Origin: Martinezella calliandrae
GTDB taxonomy: Bacteria > Pseudomonadota > Alphaproteobacteria > Rhizobiales > Rhizobiaceae
Assembly (NCBI RefSeq): GCF_030272695.1
Contig: NZ_JARFYN010000022.1
Span: forward strand, 31,988 to 95,987
DNA: 64,000 nucleotides
Reading direction: 5' to 3'
The notes below the pieces were generated by a model that was not told the origin of the DNA, did not search any database, and was given only the letters and a program-made list of their open reading frames with translations. This document shows positions 16,577 through 24,689 of this stretch, piece by piece. The stretch's first letter is position 1. The number at the start of each line of letters is the position of its first letter. A program made the position numbers and the translations under genes.

Positions 16577-17592
16577 TGGCACTTCTCGATATTGAAAATC
16601 TCACCGTTGAATTCCAGACTGCGTCCGGCCTGTTCCGGGCCGTCGACGGCGTATCCCTCACTTGCGACAAGGGGGAAATCCTCTCGATCGTCGGCGAATC
16701 CGGGTCAGGAAAGTCGGTCTCCATGCTCGCCATGATGGGTCTTCTGCCCTGGACGGCGAAGATCACCGCCGATCGCATGACGTTCGACGGCAAGGACCTG
16801 CGGGGCATCTCGTCCCGCCAGCGCCGCAAGATCATCGGCAAGGACATGGCGATGATCTTCCAGGAGCCGATGTCGAGCCTCAATCCGTGCTTCACCGTCG
16901 GCTTCCAGCTCGGCGAGACCCTGCGCATCCATATGGGTCTCGACCGCAAGGCGCGCCGCGCGCGTTCGATCGAGCTCTTGAATCTTGTCGGTATTCCGGC
17001 GCCTGAGGATCGTCTGTCGAACTTCCCGCACCAGATGTCGGGCGGCATGAGCCAGCGTGTCATGATCGCCATGGCGCTCGCTTGCAATCCGAAGCTTTTG
17101 ATCGCCGACGAACCGACCACGGCTCTCGACGTGACCATTCAGGCACAGATCCTCGATCTGCTCGTGCGCCTGCAAAAAGAGCAGGGCATGGCGCTGGTGC
17201 TCATCACCCACGACATGGGCGTGGTGGCCGAAACGGCAGAGCGCGTGCAGGTGCAATATGCGGGCCAGAAGGTTGAGGAGCAGCCGGTGAAGGCATTGTT
17301 CCGCGATCCGCATCATCCTTATACGGCCGCCCTTCTTTCGGCCCTGCCGGAGCGTGCTGTCGTCGGCGAGCGACTGCCGTCGATCGCCGGCGTCGTACCC
17401 GGTCAGCATGATCGGCCCTCGGGGTGTCTCTTCGCGCCGCGCTGCTCGTTTGCGACGCCGGAATGCGATCGCGGCGTCAAGCGCCAAGGCGTCGAACTCG
17501 GAGTGACGCTGTGCAACTATCCGCTGGAACACGGCAAGCCGCTCGGCCATCCCGGCCTTGTCGCCACGCAAGCAGCAGGAGGCCTTCAATGA
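16576..17592 (+). CDS. dppD: Dipeptide ABC transporter ATP-binding protein DppD
   Basis: The 338-residue ATPase has Walker A GESGSGKS, Q-loop MIFQEPMSSLNP, signature MSGGMSQRV and Walker B LLIADEPTTALD, with H-loop LITHDMG. The C-terminal oligopeptide/dipeptide domain has a cluster of cysteines (GCLFAPRCSFATPECD), typical of DppD/OppD. The ATG overlaps the dppC stop (TAATG). It energises peptide import with DppF. Confidence 0.95.
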   Translation: MALLDIENLTVEFQTASGLFRAVDGVSLTCDKGEILSIVGESGSGKSVSMLAMMGLLPWTAKITADRMTFDGKDLRGISSRQRRKIIGKDMAMIFQEPMSSLNPCFTVGFQLGETLRIHMGLDRKARRARSIELLNLVGIPAPEDRLSNFPHQMSGGMSQRVMIAMALACNPKLLIADEPTTALDVTIQAQILDLLVRLQKEQGMALVLITHDMGVVAETAERVQVQYAGQKVEEQPVKALFRDPHHPYTAALLSALPERAVVGERLPSIAGVVPGQHDRPSGCLFAPRCSFATPECDRGVKRQGVELGVTLCNYPLEHGKPLGHPGLVATQAAGGLQ

Positions 17593-18542
17593 CGGGCGCT
17601 GTTCTCGAGGGGCGCGATCTCGCCCGTTTCTACACGGTCAAGCGCGGCGCCTTTAAACCGGAGGCCACCGTGAAGGCGTTGAACGGTGTCAGCTTCAGCC
17701 TGCAGTCCGGCCGCACGCTCGCCGTCGTCGGTGAATCCGGCTGCGGCAAGTCGACGCTTGCCCGCTTAGTCACCATGATCGAAGACCCGACAGCCGGCGA
17801 ATTGTTGATCGACGGCAAGCCGGCGAAGCTTGGCGATCGCAGCCTGCGCAGCGCCGTTCAGATCGTCTTCCAGAATCCTTACGGCTCGCTCAATCCGCGC
17901 CAAAAGGTCGGCTCCATCCTCGAAGAGCCGCTGAAGATCAACACCGACGACGATGCCGCCACGCGCCGACGCAAGGCTGAGGAAATGATGGCGCGCGTTG
18001 GCCTGCGTCCCGAACATTATGATCGCTATCCGCACATGTTCTCCGGCGGCCAACGCCAGCGCATCGCCATCGCCCGTGCGTTGATGCTGCGGCCGAAGGT
18101 GCTGGTGCTCGACGAGCCGGTCTCGGCGCTCGACCTGTCGATCCAGGCACAGGTGCTGAACCTTTTGATGGACCTACAGAAGGAGATGGGGCTGGCCTAT
18201 CTCTTCATCTCCCACGGTCTTTCGGTCGTTCGCCATATCGCCGACGACGTGATGGTGATGTATCTCGGCCGCCCGGTCGAGACCGGTAGCGCGGAAGAGG
18301 TTTTTGCCCGTCCGCGCCATCCCTATACGGCTGCTCTATTGTCGGCGACGCCGATTGCCGATCCCGAACGCGAGAAGAACCGCATCCGCCTGCAGGGTGA
18401 ATTGCCGTCCCCCCTCAATCCGCCGATAGGTTGTCACTTCAACCCGCGTTGCTGGCGCGCGCAGGACAAGTGCCGGCAAGTGGCGCCGGAACTTTTGGGC
18501 GAGGGCACGCATAAATTCTCCTGTTTCTTTCCGTTGGATTGA
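17589..18542 (+). CDS. dppF: Dipeptide ABC transporter ATP-binding protein DppF
   Basis: The 317-residue ATPase has Walker A GESGCGKST, Q-loop VFQNPYGSLNPRQ, signature FSGGQRQRIAIARAL, Walker B VLVLDEPVSALD and a C-terminal oligopeptide domain (CHFNPRCWRAQDKC). Its ATG overlaps the dppD stop (ATGA). It completes the five-gene operon. A palindromic repeat follows rather than a simple terminator. Confidence 0.95.
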   Translation: MTGAVLEGRDLARFYTVKRGAFKPEATVKALNGVSFSLQSGRTLAVVGESGCGKSTLARLVTMIEDPTAGELLIDGKPAKLGDRSLRSAVQIVFQNPYGSLNPRQKVGSILEEPLKINTDDDAATRRRKAEEMMARVGLRPEHYDRYPHMFSGGQRQRIAIARALMLRPKVLVLDEPVSALDLSIQAQVLNLLMDLQKEMGLAYLFISHGLSVVRHIADDVMVMYLGRPVETGSAEEVFARPRHPYTAALLSATPIADPEREKNRIRLQGELPSPLNPPIGCHFNPRCWRAQDKCRQVAPELLGEGTHKFSCFFPLD

Positions 18543-18589
18543 TCCGAGTTGTGAATCTGGCAGACGCGGCTTTGCCGCGCCTTTCTGCT

Positions 18590-18734
18590 GCCCCTCACCC
18601 CAACCCTCTCCTGCATGCGGGGAGAGAGGGACCGGTCTTGCGCAGAACAGGCTCTGTCCTAGTTCTCGATGACGATTGGCTTGCTCCGCCGTTCCCTCGC
18701 CCCGTTTACGGGGAGAGAGTTTGGGTGTGGGGCT
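18590..18734. repeat. RIME-type intergenic palindromic repeat between dppF and gntK
   Basis: The element has outer inverted ends (CCCCTCACCCCAACCCTCTC near 18591 and its degenerate complement near 18712-18733). It also has two internal palindromes (CCTGCATGCGGGG type near 18609 and CCCCGTTTACGGGG near 18702). Two palindromes in a mosaic are the architecture of rhizobial intergenic mosaic elements. A related copy lies at 57472-57628. Confidence 0.65.
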
Positions 18735-18806
18735 ACGCAATCGGGTGCATTGGAGGTGGAATCCGCCCCAATGTCATTGTCGGCCATGTTTCAAGAAAGA
18801 AACAAC

Positions 18807-19334
18807 ATGAGTGAACTACCCAAGACGCCCCTCGCCATCATCATCATGGGCGTGAGCGGTAGCGGCAAATCCTCAATTGGCGAGGGTATCGCGGCTAAGC
18901 TTGGCATCCACTTCATCGAAGGCGACGCGCTGCATCCCGCAGCCAATGTCGAGAAGATGAGCAAGGGCATCCCGTTGACCGATGAGGATCGATGGCCTTG
19001 GCTCGAGCGTATCGGTCAGCAGATCGCGGAGAGCCTGGCGAAAGGTGAGGCGATCGCCGTGTCCTGCTCAGCTTTGAAGCGCATCTATCGTGAGCGTCTG
19101 CGGGCTGCCGCCGGTGGGCGCCTCTATTTTGTCTATCTCGATGGCTCGAAGGAGCTGCTGACCAAGCGCATGGGCGAGCGCAAGGGCCATTTTATGCCGG
19201 CGTCGCTTCTGGAAAGCCAGCTACAGACGCTGGAAGTACCGACCGGCGAACCCGGCGTGGTGACGGTCGGCATCGACGACACGGTCGACGGCATCGTCGA
19301 GGCCGCGCTTAAGGGCCTTGACGCGATCCGTTGA
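18807..19334 (+). CDS. gntK: Gluconokinase
   Basis: The 175-residue kinase phosphorylates D-gluconate to 6-phosphogluconate, feeding the Entner-Doudoroff and pentose phosphate routes. It has the P-loop GVSGSGKSS (residues about 15-23), the substrate motif EGDALHPAANVEKMSKGIPLTDEDRWPWL (two parts around 34-62) and the CSALKRIYRERLR segment, all characteristic of GntK. The length is standard. The ATG at 18807 is chosen for the family N terminus, although its ribosome-binding site (AAGAAAG) is weak; the frame is open upstream through the repeat. It converges on dadA. Confidence 0.93.
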   Translation: MSELPKTPLAIIIMGVSGSGKSSIGEGIAAKLGIHFIEGDALHPAANVEKMSKGIPLTDEDRWPWLERIGQQIAESLAKGEAIAVSCSALKRIYRERLRAAAGGRLYFVYLDGSKELLTKRMGERKGHFMPASLLESQLQTLEVPTGEPGVVTVGIDDTVDGIVEAALKGLDAIR

Positions 19335-19346
19335 TGCCCCGAAATG

Positions 19347-20594
19347 TCAGGGCGCGAATCGGTCCGGCGCATAAGCCGAGATGTCGATTAACGGCTTTTC
19401 ACCGGTAATCAGCTCAGCGAGCACACGCCCGGTCACGGGCCCCAGCGTCAGGCCGTGATGGGCATGGCCGAAGGCGAACCATAGGCCGTTGTGGCGCGGC
19501 GCCTTGCCGATGATCGGCATCATGTCCGGTGTGCAGGGGCGTGCGCCCATCCACGGCTCCGGATCAAGTCGCTCGCCAAGCGGAAAGACGGTCCGGGCGA
19601 CGGCTTCTGCGCGATCAAGCTGGATCGGTGTTTTCGGCGCGTCACGCAGGGCAAATTCGGCCCCGGTCGTCAGCCTGATGCCGCGGTTCATCGGCGCCAG
19701 GAAATAGCCGCGCTCGGCATCCAGCGTCCAATTGTTGAGGATGGCATTGCCCTCGGCGGCGTAATGCATGTGATAGCCGCGCTTGACGCCCAGCGGAAAA
19801 GCATATCCGAGACGCTTCGTCACGAGATCGGCCCAGGGTCCGAGGGCGACAACGGCATCTTCGGCCTCGATCGAGCCTTCCGACGTCACCATCTTCCAGT
19901 GGGAGCCGGATCGGCCGAGCGAGGCTGCATCACCCGTCACGAAACGCCCGCCAATGCTCTCGAAGTAGTTGCGGTAGGCGGCGATCAGCCCATGCGGATC
20001 GAGCACTGACCAGGGGTCGCGCCAGCGCAGGCCGCCGGAGAACCTGCCATTGATATGTGGCTCCATCGTCGCGATGTCGGTGCCGGTCAGCGCCTCATAG
20101 GCGACCCCGAATTCCCGGTTCAGACGCTCAGCCTCGGCAAATTCCGCATCACGCTTCTCGTCTGTGCGGAAAATTTCCATCCAGCCGTTCTTGCGGATCA
20201 ATTCCTCGGCGTGCGAAGCTTCTATCAGATCGTTGTGCTCGCTGATGGAATGCTCGATTAGCGGCGCGTAGGCGCGCGAGATCATCTCATGCCGCTTGGT
20301 ATTGGAATTCCACCAGTAACGGGCAAGGAAGGCGATCTGCCCCGGTAGGGCGCGCAGATGATAATGTGCGTCGATGCGGTTGTTGAAGGCGTAGCGGAGA
20401 AGAAGGCCGATCTGCTGCGGAAAGCCGTAGGGTACGACGCCCTCGCGTTGGATCAGTCCGGCATTGCCGAACGAGGTCTCCTTGCCGGGCGCTTTGCGGT
20501 CGACAAGGGTAACTTGGCGCCCGCGCCGCTGGAGGTGGATGGCTGTCGATACGCCGACAATGCCCGCGCCGAGCACAATTGCGTCTTTTGTCAT
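19347..20594 (-). CDS. dadA: FAD-dependent D-amino-acid dehydrogenase-like oxidoreductase
   Basis: The 415-residue DAO-family flavoprotein has the dinucleotide-binding motif VLGAGIVGVSTAIHLQRRG at residues 6-24 and the typical C-terminal FAD contact GLWFAFGHAHHGLTLGPVTGR. It matches the DadA subfamily, which oxidatively deaminates D-amino acids and passes electrons to the respiratory chain. Substrate range cannot be read from sequence; hydroxyproline dehydrogenases are close relatives. The ATG at 20594 has a GCAGGGA ribosome-binding site; six upstream codons are open. No alanine racemase gene adjoins it. Confidence 0.82.
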   Translation of the reverse strand: MTKDAIVLGAGIVGVSTAIHLQRRGRQVTLVDRKAPGKETSFGNAGLIQREGVVPYGFPQQIGLLLRYAFNNRIDAHYHLRALPGQIAFLARYWWNSNTKRHEMISRAYAPLIEHSISEHNDLIEASHAEELIRKNGWMEIFRTDEKRDAEFAEAERLNREFGVAYEALTGTDIATMEPHINGRFSGGLRWRDPWSVLDPHGLIAAYRNYFESIGGRFVTGDAASLGRSGSHWKMVTSEGSIEAEDAVVALGPWADLVTKRLGYAFPLGVKRGYHMHYAAEGNAILNNWTLDAERGYFLAPMNRGIRLTTGAEFALRDAPKTPIQLDRAEAVARTVFPLGERLDPEPWMGARPCTPDMMPIIGKAPRHNGLWFAFGHAHHGLTLGPVTGRVLAELITGEKPLIDISAYAPDRFAP

Positions 20595-20726
20595 GTTCCC
20601 TGCTATCCGCATGCTTCTTTTATCTGCGAATGATCTTATTCAAGAAACAGTTTCCCGTTTATTGAGGGCATGCTCCAAGCAGCGAAAATGCCTGCCAAAA
20701 TGCTGCGGCGCAAATGAAAAATGCAA

Positions 20727-21224
20727 TTAGGCTATGACCTGTCTCAAAGCCGCATTTTCCGCGTGAATACGCACGGTGAGAATGCCGGCGTTGAGCAGCG
20801 AAAAGATCAAGGCGTAGAGCGGCAGACCGAAGGCCAATGGCAAGGTGGCGACCTCGCCGACGACCACCGCATAGTTCGGATGGCTGAAGAACCGATAAGG
20901 CCCGCTTGTCACCAAGGCTACGCCTGGCAGTACGATGATCCGCGTTGTCCAACGCCCTTTCAACGTGGCCAGCACCCAGACCCGTAGGCCTTGCAGCACC
21001 ATGAAGATGACGAACCAGACAGGATTGATCGGCCGGCCTGCGGCCAGAAGCCACAGGCCGATGAGCCAGGTCGCGTGCATCGCCACCATGTAGGGATAGT
21101 GTCCCGGCGCGATCTCCCGGGCGCCGCGCGCAAGAAGCGCGGCGGTATTGCGCCGCGCATGCGCCAGTTCAGCGAGCCGTTGCAGTGTGACGAAGATCAG
21201 AAGCACGGTCGACGGCCAAAGCAT
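20727..21224 (-). CDS. Isoprenylcysteine carboxyl methyltransferase-family protein paired with the type III PKS
   Basis: The 165-residue integral membrane protein has four to five helices. The ICMT-family catalytic region reads TSGPYRFFSHPNYAVVVGE (about 110-128), where RHPNY/HPNY is the SAM-site signature. Its ATG overlaps the polyketide synthase stop (TGATG), so the two are translated together. In Bacillus (BpsA-BpsB) and Streptomyces (SrsA-SrsB) such pairs make a type III polyketide and then methylate it. By analogy this enzyme probably O-methylates the alkylpyrone or resorcinol product in the membrane. The product itself is not known. Confidence 0.85.
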   Translation of the reverse strand: MLWPSTVLLIFVTLQRLAELAHARRNTAALLARGAREIAPGHYPYMVAMHATWLIGLWLLAAGRPINPVWFVIFMVLQGLRVWVLATLKGRWTTRIIVLPGVALVTSGPYRFFSHPNYAVVVGEVATLPLAFGLPLYALIFSLLNAGILTVRIHAENAALRQVIA

Positions 21225-22279
21225 CACGGGACCCTCTTTAGCGTTACGCAACTGGCCGTAAAGCCAGGTCCCATGGCAATAAGGGCCGAACGCGGCGGCA
21301 GGCCGTCGAAGATCGCACGCTCCAGCACGAAGAGCACGGTCGGCGATGACATGTTGCCGTAGTCGCTGATCACCTCGCGTTCTATATCCAGCGAGCCGGG
21401 TTCGAGCCCGAAGGCGGTCTCCAGAGCGACCAGCACCTTGGTGCCGCCGGGATGGCAGATGAAGCGGTCGACATCCGATATTGTCAGACCCGCGCGTTCG
21501 AGAATGCCCGCGACGGCGGGCTTGATATTCGCTTCGGCAAAGGGCGGCAGCGATTGGTTCAGGATGATGCCGAAGCCCGTGTCGTCGATCTTCCAGCCCA
21601 TGATGTCAAGCGAATCGGGAAAGAGATGCTCGCCTGTCGATTCGATCTCCGCAAGACCACCACCCTTGCCGGCGCGCAGAACGCAGGCGGCCGCGCCATC
21701 ACCAAACAGTGCTGTCGCGATGATGTTGGGCCGCGTGAGTTCGTCCAGCCGGAAGGCGAGCGAACAGAGTTCGATGGCGACGAAGAGCACGACGGCGCCC
21801 GGACGGCTCTTCGCCATGCGCGTGGCAATGCCAAGGCCCGAAACGCCGGCCGCGCAGCCAAGGCCGAAGACAGGCACACGCTCGATATCGGAGCGGAAGC
21901 CCATCTCGCGCGCAAGCCGCGCCTCCAAGCTCGGCGTCGTGACGCCAGTCGATGACACCGTGACGATGCAATCGACTTCTTCGGCTCTCAGCCCGGCGCG
22001 TATCAGTGCATTGCCAGCTGTTTTCACGAAGAGTTGGCTTGCGACCTCTGCATAGGCTTCCATGCGATCCTGCCAGCCGTGCGACTGTTCGTACCAGGAG
22101 AGCGGGCGAGCGACATAACGCTTGCGGATGCCGGCGCTTTCGAACACCCCGGCAAGATGCTTGAAATCGCGGAAACGATCGGAAAACAGGCGGCCGGCGG
22201 TCTCGGCGGCCTCCGATTGATACATGATGTTGTCCGGCGTGGCGACGGCGAGACTGAGAAGCTTAACGATATCGGTCAC
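21224..22279 (-). CDS. Type III polyketide synthase (chalcone/stilbene synthase family)
   Basis: The 351-residue thiolase-fold enzyme has the full type III PKS triad: Cys142 in VFGLGCAAG, His276 in FICHPGG and Asn309 in SDYGNMSS. It condenses malonyl-CoA units on an acyl-CoA starter; bacterial members close to this type make alkylpyrones or alkylresorcinols. Most of the sequence follows the bacterial ALPHA-pyrone/BpsA-like group rather than plant CHS. It is the first gene of a two-gene operon with the ICMT-like methyltransferase. It is divergent from the TPR protein gene at 22467, 187 bases away. Confidence 0.92.
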   Translation of the reverse strand: MTDIVKLLSLAVATPDNIMYQSEAAETAGRLFSDRFRDFKHLAGVFESAGIRKRYVARPLSWYEQSHGWQDRMEAYAEVASQLFVKTAGNALIRAGLRAEEVDCIVTVSSTGVTTPSLEARLAREMGFRSDIERVPVFGLGCAAGVSGLGIATRMAKSRPGAVVLFVAIELCSLAFRLDELTRPNIIATALFGDGAAACVLRAGKGGGLAEIESTGEHLFPDSLDIMGWKIDDTGFGIILNQSLPPFAEANIKPAVAGILERAGLTISDVDRFICHPGGTKVLVALETAFGLEPGSLDIEREVISDYGNMSSPTVLFVLERAIFDGLPPRSALIAMGPGFTASCVTLKRVP

Positions 22280-22466
22280 TTGTTTCTCCTTGCGACCCTC
22301 GGCAGGTACATAGGTGAAAACACGCCAGCATCAGGAGTTATTCAGTCACGAAAGAGTGACGGCAGGTCGCCAGGACAAACGCCAGGAAAATATCCGAGGG
22401 GTCCGAATAAAATGAACGGATGGCGTGTTCTCTCATCGCAACGTTCATTTGCCAAGGAGCAATCCC

Positions 22467-23009
22467 ATGACGACTACCGCTTTCCGCCTTGTCTCCGTCG
22501 CCCTCGGCGCCGGCCTCGTCCTCGGCGCTTTTGCCGTTCCCGTCTTTGCGGCTGGCGACAATTCGAGCACGACGCCGACCTGCAAGAAGGGCGAGATCTA
22601 CGACAACAAGACGAAGAAATGCGTGAAGCAGCAGGGCGCCAATATTACCGACGAGAACCGCGCCGACTATGCTTATTCGCTCGCCAAGAAGGACCACCGC
22701 TATGAAGAAGCGTTGGAAGTACTCGACACTATGCAAAATCCGAACACGGCAGAAGCGCTGAACTATCGCGGCTACGCCACACGCAAGCTCGGCCGCACGG
22801 ATGAAGGTATTTCCTATTACCTGAAGTCCGTCGCAATGGACCCGAAGTATTCCTTGGTTCGCGAATATCTCGGCGAAGCCTATGTCATCAAGGGTCAGAT
22901 CGATCTTGCCAAGGATCAGTTGAGCACGATCAAGGCGCTCTGCGGCAACACTTCCTGCGAGGAATACCAGGACCTGAACGAGGCCATCCAGCATCCGTCG
23001 AGCCTCTGA
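22467..23009 (+). CDS. Secreted TPR-repeat protein
   Basis: The 180-residue protein has a clear signal peptide (about residues 1-29, ending AVPVFA-AG). A short segment follows with two cysteines (PTCKKGEIYDNKTKKCVK), then two or three tetratricopeptide repeats (EALNYRGYATRKLGRTDEGISYYLKSV, in parts, and VREYLGEAYVIKGQIDLAKDQL). A second cysteine pair (CGNTSC) is near the C terminus. It is therefore probably a periplasmic scaffold with disulfides. The ATG is preceded by AAGGAG. It lies upstream of the ECF sigma gene with a 59-base gap; a functional link is possible but not shown. Confidence 0.85.
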   Translation: MTTTAFRLVSVALGAGLVLGAFAVPVFAAGDNSSTTPTCKKGEIYDNKTKKCVKQQGANITDENRADYAYSLAKKDHRYEEALEVLDTMQNPNTAEALNYRGYATRKLGRTDEGISYYLKSVAMDPKYSLVREYLGEAYVIKGQIDLAKDQLSTIKALCGNTSCEEYQDLNEAIQHPSSL

Positions 23010-23068
23010 TATCAACGGCGGGTCGGAGATGATCGCTATAAGCAGTCAGCATTTAGAGAGATATCCGA

Positions 23069-23713
23069 GTGTCAGTCGCTCATTCCACAATTTCTGCTTA
23101 TAGTCGGGTAAAATCGGAACCGCCGGCAAGACCGGCGATTCCCAAGAACGCGAACCTCGCGGAGGGTGCCATAGCCAGCGAAGAGGATATCAGGACGGGC
23201 CTGTCGCAGCACCTGACGCGGCTCTGGCGCTATGCCGTGGTGCTGTCGCGCCAGCGCGACTTCGCGGATGATTTGGTGCAGGCGACTTGCGTTAGAGCGC
23301 TGGAGCGGGCAGGTCAGTTCGCAGCCGGCACGCGGCTCGATCGATGGTTGTTTTCAATCCTGCACTCGATCTGGCTGAACGAGATCCGTTCGCGCCGGGT
23401 GCGGATGGGTCAGGGTTTTGTCGATGCCGATGAGACCTTGGTTTTCGATGGCGCGCGCGAGACGGAAACGCATATTCTCGCCGGCCAGGTACTGAAGCTG
23501 GTGCAGGCGCTGCCGGAAGCGCAGCGCACGGCGGTATTCCTCGCCTATGTCGAAGGACTGTCTTATCGTGAAGTGGCCGAGGTTTTGGATGTGCCGATCG
23601 GAACGGTGATGAGCCGGTTGGCGGCGGCGCGCGCAAAGCTTGCCGATGGCACTGCATCGGAACATGGAGCACGGCGTTCTGGGGGTGGGCGACTGGGGAA
23701 TGGAAATGAGTGA
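23069..23713 (+). CDS. ECF-type RNA polymerase sigma factor
   Basis: The 214-residue sigma-70 family protein has region 2 (LTRLWRYAVVLSRQRDFADDLVQATCVRAL, in parts, residues about 49-78) and region 4 (LPEAQRTAVFLAYVEGLSYREVAEVLDVPIGTVMSRL, in parts). An N-terminal extension of about 40 residues (GTG start at 23069) is not needed for function, and the real start may be further in. The anti-sigma gene overlaps its last 8 bases, the usual sigma/anti-sigma arrangement. The regulon and inducing stress are unknown. Confidence 0.9.
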   Translation: MSVAHSTISAYSRVKSEPPARPAIPKNANLAEGAIASEEDIRTGLSQHLTRLWRYAVVLSRQRDFADDLVQATCVRALERAGQFAAGTRLDRWLFSILHSIWLNEIRSRRVRMGQGFVDADETLVFDGARETETHILAGQVLKLVQALPEAQRTAVFLAYVEGLSYREVAEVLDVPIGTVMSRLAAARAKLADGTASEHGARRSGGGRLGNGNE

Positions 23714-24527
23714 AGTGGAAAAGATAAATATGCCTTCGGACGAGCTGCTCACCGCCTATATCGACGGCGAGTTGGAGACGGCCGAACGCGACAGCGTAGA
23801 AAGGATGATCGCTAGCGATGCCCGAGTGGCGGAGCGCTTCGATTTCCTATCGCGCAGCGATCTGCCTTTCCGTAAGGCATTCGAGCCCATGCTTGCTGCC
23901 GCCCCAAGCGCTAAGCTGGAGGCCATGCTTGCCGCCATCCCGTCCACAAAGGAGCAGAATTCCACAACGGGACAGAACAGGGCCGTTTCCGGTATCAGCC
24001 GCCGCGGCTTCCTCTCGGCGATCGCCGCCTGCCTGGTCGTGGGCATCGCCATCGATCGCGCCGCGATCGGCATCAGCCATCGTCTTGCCACGCCAGACGA
24101 GGGGAGCGAGTGGCGCGCCGTCGTCGCCGAATATCTTTCGCTCTATACGCCGGATACATTGAGCGCACCGGCAGGCGATCATGGTGAGCAGGCTGCGCAA
24201 TTGAGCGAAGTGGGCTCCAAACTGGGCCTCGCGCTGACGCCCGAATCTGTCGCGATACCGGGCGTCGATTTCAAGCGCGCCCAGGTTTTGAATTATGACA
24301 GCAAACCTTTGGCGCAGATCGCTTATTTGGATCCCGAAAGCGGACCGATGGCGCTTTGCATCATTCCCTCGACCCTGGGCGCTTCGGCACCGGACATGGA
24401 AAACCGTCGCGGCTTGAATGTCATCTACTGGTCGAATGCCACCCACGCCTTCATGCTGATCGGTCATTCGCCGATCGACCGGATAAAGACGCTGGCCGAT
24501 GGTGTTCGAGGAAGCTTGGCGGTTTGA
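23706..24527 (+). CDS. Membrane-bound anti-sigma factor
   Basis: The protein has about 273 residues. The cytosolic anti-sigma domain begins SDELLTAYIDGELETAERDSVE (in parts, residues about 9-30), typical for the N terminus of anti-sigma factors. It lacks the H-x3-C-x2-C zinc motif of the ZAS class. One transmembrane helix follows (GFLSAIAACLVVGIAI, about 103-118) and then a periplasmic domain of about 150 residues. The ATG at 23706 overlaps the sigma stop; ATGs at 23700 and 23730 are alternatives. It is inferred to hold the preceding sigma factor inactive at the membrane until a periplasmic signal arrives. Confidence 0.83.
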   Translation: MSEVEKINMPSDELLTAYIDGELETAERDSVERMIASDARVAERFDFLSRSDLPFRKAFEPMLAAAPSAKLEAMLAAIPSTKEQNSTTGQNRAVSGISRRGFLSAIAACLVVGIAIDRAAIGISHRLATPDEGSEWRAVVAEYLSLYTPDTLSAPAGDHGEQAAQLSEVGSKLGLALTPESVAIPGVDFKRAQVLNYDSKPLAQIAYLDPESGPMALCIIPSTLGASAPDMENRRGLNVIYWSNATHAFMLIGHSPIDRIKTLADGVRGSLAV

Positions 24528-24689
24528 GATTGCCCCTCTTTCTGAGTGGGAGGGGTTAACTCCCGCAAATCGCACGATTCAAAAAGAATTTGGCGAAAAC
24601 CCATCCTGCTGATATTCTCCGCCCAACGAAAATCAAATGAGCGCCTGCAGCATGCCTCTCGGCCTTGCGCGGCGCGGTGGAAAAGATAC

